From an uncultured Peptococcaceae bacterium (lineage in GTDB: Bacteria; Bacillota; Dehalobacteriia; UBA4068; JAAVYR01): a DNA stretch of 7,048 nucleotides. The stretch lies in the NCBI GenBank assembly GCA_949739465.1, contig CATIYQ010000108.1:1-7048 (forward strand), in the 5' to 3' direction. Below are positions 1-6,025 of the stretch, piece by piece (position 1 is the stretch's first letter; the number at the start of each line of letters is the position of its first letter). The position numbers were made by a program, and so were the translations under genes. A model generated the notes under the pieces. That model was not told where the DNA came from. It searched no databases and worked only from the letters and a program-made list of their open reading frames with translations.

Positions 1-21
1 CCGGAATAAAATAGGAAACTA

Positions 22-50
22 TTGACAATGCTATGAGGCGGTGATATATT
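22..50 (+). promoter_or_regulatory. Sigma-A-type promoter of the hrcA operon
   Basis: A perfect -35 box TTGACA (22-27) is separated by 17 bp from the -10 box TATATT (45-50), which matches the consensus at 5 of 6 positions. Transcription would begin near 56-58, just before the CIRCE operator, which is the usual geometry for HrcA-repressed promoters. No other box pair in positions 1-60 fits as well. The start site is inferred, not measured. Confidence 0.88.
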
Positions 51-60
51 ATGTTATAGG

Positions 61-87
61 TTAGCACTCAGTAGTGGAGAGTGCTAA
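61..87 (+). promoter_or_regulatory. CIRCE operator (HrcA binding site)
   Basis: TTAGCACTC (61-69) and GAGTGCTAA (79-87) form a perfect 9-bp inverted repeat around a 9-nt spacer. Both arms match the CIRCE consensus at every position. HrcA dimers bind this element and block transcription of class I heat-shock operons. Because it lies at the very start of the predicted transcript, it would also form a 5' hairpin in the mRNA, ending 5 nt before the hrcA Shine-Dalgarno sequence. In Bacillus such a hairpin has been linked to mRNA stability. It is the only CIRCE in the window. Confidence 0.97.
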
Positions 88-106
88 CAAAAAGAGGTGA
101 GATAAC

Positions 107-1132
107 ATGGACGAGAGAAAAAGAAAGCTGTTAAAAGCCATTGTCAAGGACTATGTAGATACTGCCGAGCCGGTGGGTTCTCGTACCATTGCTAAAAAAT
201 ATGATTTGGGCGTTTCCTCCGCTACCATTCGCAATGAAATGTCCGACTTGGAGGATTTGGGCTATATTGAGCAGCCACATGTTTCTGCCGGACGGATTCC
301 TTCCCAGAAAGGATACCGTTATTTTGTCGATTATTTAATGGAAAAGGAAAGTATTGACCCCGGTGAGGTTTCGGCAATCAATAATCTTTTTTCGCATAAA
401 CTCATAGAAATAGACGAGATATTGAAAGAATCCTGCCGTCTGCTTTCTCATCTGACCAATTATACGGCATTGGTGGCGCTACCTCATATGGAAGGCGATA
501 CCTTAAACTATCTTCAACTGTTGTTGCTTGGTACAAATCAAGTGCTGGTAGTGATGGTCACCAAAAACGGTTTGGTCAATAACCGTGTATTTGATTTTCA
601 GCGCCCTATTATCCCTGACGTGCTGGAACAATGGGAGCAGCATTTGCGGCAGAAATTTTTAAAAACAGACATTGCCACTGTCAATGAAAAACTATTGGCG
701 GAAATGACTAAGCTCTTTGCCGGAGAATGTGAAAGCCCTGCTGCTGTCATTGCTAAAAAGGCGCAGGTGAGCGGTAATGACAATAAAGTGTTCCTGGTGG
801 GCAGTAGCAATATGCTGAAGCAGCCGGAATTTCAAGATATTGATAAGGTAAAATATATCTTAGAACTGCTGGAACAAGATGAACGAATGCGGCAGTTGAT
901 GGCGCCGGTCAGGGAGGGAGACGTTAATGTTTCCATTGGTCCGGAGTTGCCTTATGCAGAAATGAAAGAATGCAGTCTGGTAACAGCGACTTACAGTGTG
1001 GATGGCAAGATTATCGGCACCGTTGGCGTTTTGGGTCCTACTCGTATGGCGTATTCTAAAACAGTATCTATGGTAGATTACATGGCGCGTCAGCTGTCGG
1101 ATATTTTCAAAATCAGAAATCAAGGCGAATAG
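107..1132 (+). CDS. hrcA: Heat-inducible transcription repressor HrcA
   Basis: HrcA represses heat-shock operons by binding CIRCE; in characterised Firmicutes its activity depends on the GroE chaperonin, so it senses folding load. The protein is 341 aa, a normal length for the family. The N-terminal winged helix-turn-helix (about residues 1-75) contains the hallmark stretches EPVGSRTIAKKY, SSATIRNEMSDLEDLGY and PHVSAGRIPSQKGYRYFVD. The C-terminal GAF-like and dimerisation part shows the conserved SIGPEL (276-281) and the segment GTVGVLGPTRMAYSK (304-318). The ATG start has the strong Shine-Dalgarno AGAGGTGA (93-100) six bases upstream, and the conserved helix-turn-helix begins almost at once, so no earlier start is needed. 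The gene is first in the operon and directly follows a perfect CIRCE, so it should repress itself. grpE begins 13 bp after its stop. Confidence 0.97.
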   Translation: MDERKRKLLKAIVKDYVDTAEPVGSRTIAKKYDLGVSSATIRNEMSDLEDLGYIEQPHVSAGRIPSQKGYRYFVDYLMEKESIDPGEVSAINNLFSHKLIEIDEILKESCRLLSHLTNYTALVALPHMEGDTLNYLQLLLLGTNQVLVVMVTKNGLVNNRVFDFQRPIIPDVLEQWEQHLRQKFLKTDIATVNEKLLAEMTKLFAGECESPAAVIAKKAQVSGNDNKVFLVGSSNMLKQPEFQDIDKVKYILELLEQDERMRQLMAPVREGDVNVSIGPELPYAEMKECSLVTATYSVDGKIIGTVGVLGPTRMAYSKTVSMVDYMARQLSDIFKIRNQGE

Positions 1133-1148
1133 AGGGGGAAATGCAGTG
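1133..1148 (+). promoter_or_regulatory. grpE ribosome binding site and GTG start
   Basis: The purine-rich AGGGGG (1133-1138) begins right after the hrcA stop and sits 7 nt before GTG (1146-1148). An ATG at 1141 looks tempting, but it reads ATG CAG TGA and stops after two codons; its TGA overlaps the GTG. It is also too close to the Shine-Dalgarno. GTG is therefore the supported grpE start. The 13-nt gap to hrcA suggests translational coupling. Confidence 0.8.
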
Positions 1149-1721
1149 AGCGAAAAAATAAACGAGACGGAAACCAACGTGGAAGAGGTAATTGCGGAAG
1201 TAGAAGAAACCATCGAGATGGAGTCTGCCGCAGAAGCAGAAATCCTCACAGCGGAGGAGATGATGGAACGTATCCAAGAATTAGAACAAGCCCTAGCCGA
1301 TAAAGAAGAAATCAACCAGCAGTACGTGCGGCTGCAAGCGGATTTTGATAATTTCCGTAAGCGGGCGCGGCAGGAACGGGAGGATACAGCGAAATTTGCT
1401 ATTTGTGAAGGTCTTGCGGGGTTACTTCCTGTCCTGGACAATCTGGAACGAGCTTTAGCCGGCGGCAAGGTTTGTGAAGAAGCCAAAGACTTCGTAGTCG
1501 GTGTGGAAATGGTCTATCGCCAATTACAGGATACCTTGCAAAATCTGGGCTTAGAAGCCATTCCTGCTGTGGGCGAACCCTTCGACCCCCAATGGCATGA
1601 GGCTATCGCTATGGTAGAGGGGGACGAATCTCAAAAGGGTATCATTGTAGAAGAGCTGCAAAAAGGCTACCGTTTCAAAGATAAACTCTTACGCCCCAGC
1701 ATGGTAAAGGTCGGACAATAG
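1146..1721 (+). CDS. grpE: Nucleotide exchange factor GrpE
   Basis: GrpE releases ADP from DnaK so that ATP can rebind and substrate can leave; it acts as a cytoplasmic dimer. The 191-aa length is typical. The first 50 or so residues are acidic and rich in Glu, the usual poorly ordered region, and run into the long dimerisation helix (about 40-90) with the family motif QADFDNFRKR (64-73). The four-helix bundle carries LLPVLDNLERAL (93-104). The C-terminal beta domain that contacts DnaK shows GEPFDPQWHEA (143-153) and the closing KLLRPSMVKVG (180-190). Translation begins at GTG. The gene lies 13 bp after hrcA and 104 bp before dnaK, and is presumably cotranscribed under CIRCE control. Its last codons and stop are part of an 11-bp tandem repeat. 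Confidence 0.97.
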   Translation: MSEKINETETNVEEVIAEVEETIEMESAAEAEILTAEEMMERIQELEQALADKEEINQQYVRLQADFDNFRKRARQEREDTAKFAICEGLAGLLPVLDNLERALAGGKVCEEAKDFVVGVEMVYRQLQDTLQNLGLEAIPAVGEPFDPQWHEAIAMVEGDESQKGIIVEELQKGYRFKDKLLRPSMVKVGQ

Positions 1722-1742
1722 TCGGACGATAGTCGGTACATA
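1710..1742 (+). repeat. Three tandem 11-bp repeats at the end of grpE
   Basis: Three direct copies run without a gap: GTCGGACAATA (1710-1720), GTCGGACGATA (1721-1731) and GTCGGTACATA (1732-1742). The second differs from the first by one base and the third is more diverged. The first copy encodes the last GrpE residues (Val-Gly-Gln) and most of the stop codon. The core GTCGG occurs twice more in the gap, as GTCGGCA at 1758-1764 and 1781-1787. The function is unknown; it may be a small local duplication or a phased binding site. Confidence 0.75.
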
Positions 1743-1825
1743 ACAAAGAAAATCTCTGTCGGCAATGGCAAACGCCAACGGTCGGCATAAACTATAAACG
1801 GTGAATTTTAAGGAGGTAATATAAA

Positions 1826-3655
1826 ATGGGTAAAGTAATTGGTATTGACTTAGGTACAACGAACTCTTGTGTAGCGGTAATCGAAGGCGGGGAATCTACG
1901 GTTATCCCAAATCCCGAAGGGGCAAGAACCACACCTTCCGTGGTGGGATTCCAATCCAACGGGGAAAGACTGGTGGGGCAAGTAGCCAAACGGCAAGCTA
2001 TCACTAATCCGGATAAAACCGTTATTTCCATTAAACGGCACATGGGTGAAAATTATACGGTAGATATTGATGGGAAAAAATATACGCCTCAAGAAATCTC
2101 TGCTTTTATTCTGCAAAAATTAAAAGCAGATGCAGAAAGTTATTTAGGGGAAACGGTAAACCAGGCGGTGATTACCGTACCGGCTTATTTCTCTGACAGC
2201 CAACGGCAAGCTACCAAAGACGCCGGGAAAATCGCAGGCTTAGAAGTATTGCGTATTATCAACGAACCGACGGCGGCAGCTCTTGCTTACGGCTTGGATA
2301 AAGGGGAAACTCAGACCGTTCTTGTTTTTGACTTAGGGGGCGGTACTTTCGACGTATCTTTATTAGAATTAGACGATGGCGTATTCCAAGTAAAAGCCAC
2401 CAGCGGGAACAACCACTTAGGCGGCGACGACTTTGATAAACGGATTATCGACCATCTCTTAGCAGAATTCAAAAAACAAGAAGGCATTGATTTATCCGGT
2501 GATAAAGTTGCTATGCAGCGGTTGCGGGAAGCGGCAGAAAAAGCGAAAATTGAACTTTCCGGCGTGTTGACCTCTAACATCAACTTGCCATTTATCACTG
2601 CCAACCAAGACGGTCCGAAACACTTGGATATCAACTTAACCAGAGCAAAATTTGATGAGCTGACTGCAGACTTGGTGGAAAAAACCATGGGTCCAACTCG
2701 TCAAGCTATGCAGGACGCAGGAGTATCTGCAAGTGAAATTGACAAGGTGTTGCTGGTCGGCGGTTCTTCCCGAATCCCTGCCGTACAGGAAGCCATCAAA
2801 AAGTTAATCGGCAAAGAACCTCACAAAGGTATCAATCCTGACGAATGCGTAGCTTTAGGCGCCGCTATTCAAGGCGGTATCTTAAATAAAGAAGTAAAAG
2901 ATGTATTGCTCTTAGACGTAACGCCATTGTCCTTGGGCATTGAAACCATGGGCGGTGTATTTACCAGAATCATTGATAGAAACACCACCATTCCCACAGG
3001 GAAGAGCCAAATCTTCTCCACAGCGGCGGACAACCAACCTTCCGTAGAAGTTCATGTTTTGCAAGGGGAACGTCCTATGGCTGCCGACAACAAGAGTCTG
3101 GGTCGGTTTAACTTAACAGGCATTGCGCCTGCTCCTCGCGGTATCCCCCAAATTGAAGTAAAATTTGATATTGATGCCAACGGTATCGTAAACGTTAGCG
3201 CCAAAGACTTAGGCACCGGTCAATCCCAATCTATCACTATTACTTCCTCCGGCGGTCTCTCTGACGATGAAATCCAAAGAATGATGCAAGATGCTGACAA
3301 ATATAAAGAAGAAGATGAAAAACGGAAGAAAGAAGTTGAAGTGAGAAATCAAGCGGACGCTATGATTTATCAAGTGGATAAAACATTGAAAGACTTTGAA
3401 GACAAAGTACAACCGGAAGAAAAAGACAGTATCTTGGCTGCCAAAGGCGACTTGGAAACTGCTATTTCCGGTGGGGACATTGCCGATATTGAAGCAAAAA
3501 TGGAAGTTTTGACCCAAGCGCTCTACAAAGTATCCGAACGAGTATATGGGGAAGCCGCTCAAGCCCAGCAGGCAGCAGATGCCGCAGGCGCAGCCGGAGC
3601 AGGCACTGCTGACGACAATGTGGTAGACGCGGAAATCGTTGACGACGATAAATAA
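1826..3655 (+). CDS. dnaK: Molecular chaperone DnaK (Hsp70)
   Basis: DnaK is the ATP-driven Hsp70 that binds exposed hydrophobic stretches of unfolded proteins in the cytoplasm, working with DnaJ and GrpE. It is 609 aa, normal for Firmicutes. The ATPase domain (about 1-358) shows the phosphate motif GIDLGTTNS (6-14), catalytic Lys70, VFDLGGGTFDVS (167-178) and VLLVGGSSRIPAVQE (308-322). The hydrophobic linker DVLLLDV (359-365) leads to the substrate-binding beta domain (about 366-480), a helical lid, an Ala/Gly-rich tail and the acidic end DAEIVDDDK. After Lys70-Arg71 the segment present in proteobacterial DnaK is absent, as in other Firmicutes. Asn196 occupies the position of E. coli Thr199, which from memory is usual for Gram-positive DnaK. 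The start has a near-ideal Shine-Dalgarno AAGGAGG (1810-1816), 9 nt upstream, fitting high expression. Confidence 0.99.
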   Translation: MGKVIGIDLGTTNSCVAVIEGGESTVIPNPEGARTTPSVVGFQSNGERLVGQVAKRQAITNPDKTVISIKRHMGENYTVDIDGKKYTPQEISAFILQKLKADAESYLGETVNQAVITVPAYFSDSQRQATKDAGKIAGLEVLRIINEPTAAALAYGLDKGETQTVLVFDLGGGTFDVSLLELDDGVFQVKATSGNNHLGGDDFDKRIIDHLLAEFKKQEGIDLSGDKVAMQRLREAAEKAKIELSGVLTSNINLPFITANQDGPKHLDINLTRAKFDELTADLVEKTMGPTRQAMQDAGVSASEIDKVLLVGGSSRIPAVQEAIKKLIGKEPHKGINPDECVALGAAIQGGILNKEVKDVLLLDVTPLSLGIETMGGVFTRIIDRNTTIPTGKSQIFSTAADNQPSVEVHVLQGERPMAADNKSLGRFNLTGIAPAPRGIPQIEVKFDIDANGIVNVSAKDLGTGQSQSITITSSGGLSDDEIQRMMQDADKYKEEDEKRKKEVEVRNQADAMIYQVDKTLKDFEDKVQPEEKDSILAAKGDLETAISGGDIADIEAKMEVLTQALYKVSERVYGEAAQAQQAADAAGAAGAGTADDNVVDAEIVDDDK

Positions 3656-3684
3656 GCAGTAAAATTTCAGAAGACCATATAAGA

Positions 3685-3726
3685 AGGCGGGATAGCGGCG
3701 TTAGGTTCTGACGCTGCTATCCGCCT
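3685..3726 (+). other. Long hairpin between dnaK and dnaJ
   Basis: AGGCGG (3685-3690) and ATAGCGGCGT (3692-3701) pair with ACGCTGCTAT (3711-3720) and CCGCCT (3721-3726). This gives 16 base pairs, one of them G-U, with a single bulged G at 3691 and a 9-nt loop. The stem is GC-rich and should be stable. Only ATCTTT follows, so it lacks the T-run of an efficient intrinsic terminator. It more likely blocks 3' exonucleases, marks an RNA processing site or causes partial termination, so that dnaK mRNA exceeds dnaJ mRNA. That role is inferred. Confidence 0.8.
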
Positions 3727-3771
3727 ATCTTTGCAGCAAATCTGCCAAGAAATAATAATAAGGGTGGCAAT

Positions 3772-4977
3772 ATGGAAAAAAGAGATTATTATGAAGTGTT
3801 GGGGGTATCAAAAACCGCCACAGACGAAGAAATCAAAAAAGCCTATAAGAAACTGGCGAAGCAGTATCACCCTGACTTAAACCCTGACAGTAAAACTGCC
3901 GAAGAAAAATTCAAAGAAGTCAACGAAGCCTATGAAGTCTTAAGCGACCCGCAAAAGCGGGCAGGATACGACCAGTTCGGTCATGCTGGGGCAAATGGGG
4001 CAGGTTCTGACTTTGGCGGTGGTTTCGGTGGTTTCGGCGGCGGCTTTGGCGGCGCGGACTTTGGCGGTGGTTTCGGTGATATTTTTGAAGCCTTCTTTGG
4101 CGGCGGAGGCGGCGGCAAAAGTAACCGTCCGCAAAAAGGCAATGATTTACGGGTGGATATCCAGGTAACTTTTGAGGAGGCTGTCGCCGGCATCAAAAAA
4201 GAAATCACCGTAGAACGCTATGAAAAATGTGATACTTGCGAAGGCAGCGGCGCAGCGCCCGGCACACAACCTACTTCTTGCAGCCAGTGCAGCGGTACGG
4301 GGAAAATACGCATCAATCAAAATACGCCCTTTGGTCAATTCCAAACGGTAAAAACCTGTCCCCGTTGTCAGGGCAAAGGCGTTATCATTGAAAACCCATG
4401 TAAGTCCTGTCACGGCAGCGGTAAGGTAAAACGGAAGAAAAATATCGTGGTGCAAATCCCTGCCGGGGTGGACACCGGCTCTCGTATGCGGGTAGCAGGC
4501 GAGGGGGAAGTGGGGACTTTGGGCGGTCCTTCCGGCGACTTGTATGTTTATATTAACTTAGCGCCTCATAAGATATTTCAACGGCGCAATGACGATGTAA
4601 TCTGCGAACATAGCATTAGCTTTGCTCAGGCGGCTCTTGGCTGTGACGTGCAAGTGCCAACCTTAGAAGGACAAGTGAAGTTAACCATTCCCGCAGGCAC
4701 GCAAGGGGGGACTACCTTCCGCGTGCGGGGCAAAGGTTTTCCGCGGCTTAGAGGCTATGGCAGAGGTGACCAACATGTGAAAATCAAAGTGGTAACGCCG
4801 ACACGGCTGACCAAGGAGCAAAAAGAAATGCTCAAAGCCTTTGCTGCCAGCTATGATGGTGCAACCCCTAACGAAAACACCGCGGCAAACAGTGAAAAAG
4901 ATGATAAAGGCGCCAAAGGTTTCTTTAATAAAGTCTTTAACAATAATGAGAAAAACGAAAAAAATGAGAAAGAATAA
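3772..4977 (+). CDS. dnaJ: Co-chaperone DnaJ (type I Hsp40)
   Basis: DnaJ delivers unfolded clients to DnaK and stimulates its ATPase. The 401-aa protein has every type I part. The J domain (about 4-70) holds the essential HPD at 33-35. The Gly/Phe-rich linker spans about 70-117. The zinc domain has four CxxCxGxG motifs starting at Cys153, Cys170, Cys196 and Cys210, with all eight cysteines present. Two C-terminal substrate-binding beta domains follow (about 220-345). The last 20 residues are low in complexity: FFNKVF and then NEK triplets. The ATG is preceded by AAGGGTGG (3760-3767), a fair Shine-Dalgarno at a short distance. The gene follows dnaK by 116 bp, with a long hairpin between them. 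prmA starts 14 bp after its stop. An exact 22-bp direct repeat lies in the Gly/Phe coding region. Confidence 0.98.
   Translation: MEKRDYYEVLGVSKTATDEEIKKAYKKLAKQYHPDLNPDSKTAEEKFKEVNEAYEVLSDPQKRAGYDQFGHAGANGAGSDFGGGFGGFGGGFGGADFGGGFGDIFEAFFGGGGGGKSNRPQKGNDLRVDIQVTFEEAVAGIKKEITVERYEKCDTCEGSGAAPGTQPTSCSQCSGTGKIRINQNTPFGQFQTVKTCPRCQGKGVIIENPCKSCHGSGKVKRKKNIVVQIPAGVDTGSRMRVAGEGEVGTLGGPSGDLYVYINLAPHKIFQRRNDDVICEHSISFAQAALGCDVQVPTLEGQVKLTIPAGTQGGTTFRVRGKGFPRLRGYGRGDQHVKIKVVTPTRLTKEQKEMLKAFAASYDGATPNENTAANSEKDDKGAKGFFNKVFNNNEKNEKNEKE
4009..4078 (+). repeat. 22-bp direct repeat in the dnaJ Gly/Phe region
   Basis: The sequence beginning GACTTTGGCGGTGG is identical over 22 bp at 4009-4030 and 4057-4078. 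The copies are 48 bp (16 codons) apart and in the same reading frame. Each encodes DFGGGFG. They lie within the flexible Gly/Phe linker, where repetition is common because few codons are used. Confidence 0.85.
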
Positions 4978-4991
4978 ATGAGGTTGACCAT

Positions 4992-5915
4992 ATGGCATGT
5001 CAGTGCGTAAGTATTACAATTCCTCCCCAATGGGAGGAATTGTTGTCTAATGTATTATTTGAGTGCGGCGCGGAAGGGGTCAGTATTGAAGACCCAAGAG
5101 ACCTTTATAATCGCAAAATCCAGGATAAAGACAATATGGGCTGTGCGTTAACGCCTCCGTTGGCGGACGCGCCTATTACGGTGAAAGGCTTTTTCCCGCT
5201 GGAAAACTGGGCGGAGATGGAAAAAGAATTGGGACGGCGGCTTACTGATTTATTTGCTCATAGCAACGACAGTTATGCTTATCAAACGGAAGAAATTCGT
5301 GAGGAGCAATGGGCGAATGCTTGGAAAGAATTTTATAAACCTGAAAAGTTGGGCGAGCATATTGTGGTCAAGCCTACCTGGGAGGAATATACACCACAAC
5401 CGGGAGAAATCGTCATTGAGCTGGACCCTGGTATGGCATTTGGCACTGGGGGACATGCCACCACCAAAAACTGTCTTCGTCTCATTGAGAAGGAAGTCTC
5501 CGACGGGAAAACCGTGTTGGATATCGGCACCGGCTCGGGGATTCTGGCAATTTGCAGCGCTAAGCTTGGTGCAGCGTCTGTTCTTGCGGTAGATATTGAC
5601 GAGGACGCAGTGAAAATTGCTGAGGAAAATATTGCCCAAAACAGTGTGGCAGATGTAACAACAGTTCGGTGTGGTGACCTGCTGGAGACAGTGACGGGAC
5701 AATATGATGTGATTATCGCCAACATTGTAGCAGATGTGATTATTCAGCTTTTAGCAAATATTGAGCCGTTTTTGGCAGCAGACGGTGTGTTTGTTATTTC
5801 CGGGATTATTGATATGAGAGAAGAAGATGTGCAGGCTGCCATAGCGAAGACATCTCTTCAGGTCAAAGAAATTGTCCGAGAAGATGGCTGGGTCGCTATG
5901 ACATTATGTAAATAA
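4992..5915 (+). CDS. prmA: Ribosomal protein L11 methyltransferase PrmA
   Basis: PrmA uses S-adenosylmethionine to trimethylate ribosomal protein L11. The 307-aa length is normal. The N-terminal L11-binding domain (about 1-100) begins with the expected strand-helix pattern and includes CGAEGVSIEDP (25-35). The linker leads to the Rossmann-fold catalytic domain. It contains the PrmA signature DPGMAFGTGGHATT (145-158), the AdoMet loop VLDIGTGSGILAI (175-187), the acidic DIDEDAV (201-207) at the end of strand beta2, and NIVADV (244-249) in the motif IV position. The ATG follows dnaJ by 14 bp, with the modest Shine-Dalgarno GAGGT (4980-4984) 7 nt upstream, so translation may partly depend on coupling to dnaJ. 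A perfect 12-bp inverted repeat covers codons 9-18. A terminator follows the stop. Confidence 0.96.
   Translation: MACQCVSITIPPQWEELLSNVLFECGAEGVSIEDPRDLYNRKIQDKDNMGCALTPPLADAPITVKGFFPLENWAEMEKELGRRLTDLFAHSNDSYAYQTEEIREEQWANAWKEFYKPEKLGEHIVVKPTWEEYTPQPGEIVIELDPGMAFGTGGHATTKNCLRLIEKEVSDGKTVLDIGTGSGILAICSAKLGAASVLAVDIDEDAVKIAEENIAQNSVADVTTVRCGDLLETVTGQYDVIIANIVADVIIQLLANIEPFLAADGVFVISGIIDMREEDVQAAIAKTSLQVKEIVREDGWVAMTLCK
5016..5043 (+). repeat. Perfect 12-bp inverted repeat inside the start of prmA
   Basis: ACAATTCCTCCC (5016-5027) is the exact reverse complement of GGGAGGAATTGT (5032-5043), with the 4-nt loop CAAT between. It lies in prmA codons 9-18, about 25 nt after the start codon and 39 nt after the dnaJ stop. 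The left arm contains CCTCC (like the anti-Shine-Dalgarno) and the right arm GGGAGG (like a Shine-Dalgarno). No T-run follows, so it is not a standard terminator. It could reduce prmA translation or protect the 3' end of mRNA ending after dnaJ. Confidence 0.85.
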
Positions 5916-5922
5916 GAAGAAG

Positions 5923-5956
5923 AAAAAACAGATTGCCGTGGGCGGTCTGTTTTTTT
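5923..5956 (+). terminator. Intrinsic terminator after prmA
   Basis: ACAGATTGCC (5928-5937) pairs with GGCGGTCTGT (5941-5950) around a GTG loop. The stem has 10 bp including two G-U pairs, and the flanking A-run (5923-5927) and T-run extend it by A-T pairs. The right arm runs straight into T5950-T5956, the U-tract of a Rho-independent terminator. The A-run on the left could also let it act in reverse, although no minus-strand gene is seen. It begins 7 bp after the prmA stop. Confidence 0.9.
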
Positions 5957-5959
5957 ATG

Positions 5960-5988
5960 CTGATTTTTTCTGGAGAGTATGATAGAAT
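5960..5988 (+). promoter_or_regulatory. Candidate extended -10 promoter for rsmE
   Basis: TAGAAT (5983-5988) matches the -10 consensus at 5 of 6 positions and is preceded by TG at 5980-5981, one base upstream, as in extended -10 promoters. The best -35 is weak: CTGATT (5960-5965) at 17 bp spacing. Transcription would start near 5995, leaving a leader of about 30 nt before rsmE. Its place directly after a strong terminator and before a gene on the same strand adds support. Confidence 0.55.
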
Positions 5989-6025
5989 AAAACCAATATG
6001 ATGAGGCGGGCAGGGAGGAAAAGTA

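Noticed and set aside
860..1486. 208-codon minus-strand open frame across hrcA and grpE
   Set aside because: It lies opposite two well-recognised genes, shows no family motif, is Ser-rich as expected of an antisense frame, and I saw no promoter or ribosome binding site for it.
1766..1777. TGGC-AAAC-GCCA hairpin before dnaK
   Set aside because: The 4-bp stem does not extend and no T-run follows; this is easily expected by chance.
1710..1787. CRISPR-like array
   Set aside because: The repeats are 11 bp, tandem and without spacers, and no cas gene is nearby.
1793..1798. TATAAA as a -10 box for a separate dnaK promoter
   Set aside because: No acceptable -35 box lies 16-18 bp upstream.
3731..3759. 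Possible internal promoter for dnaJ (TTGCAG, 17 bp, AATAAT)
   Set aside because: The -35 box matches at only 3 of 6 positions, and the start would fall near 3766, inside the ribosome binding site. The A/T-rich stretch is better explained as ordinary leader sequence.
3983..4208. Short open frames on both strands in the dnaJ Gly/Phe region
   Set aside because: They encode Pro/Lys- or Ala/Val-rich runs that follow from the GGC-rich repeat read in other frames.
5032..5045. Internal prmA start at a TTG after GGGAGG
   Set aside because: The PrmA family N-terminus, including its first beta strand, is encoded upstream from ATG 4992, so the longer form is the real one.
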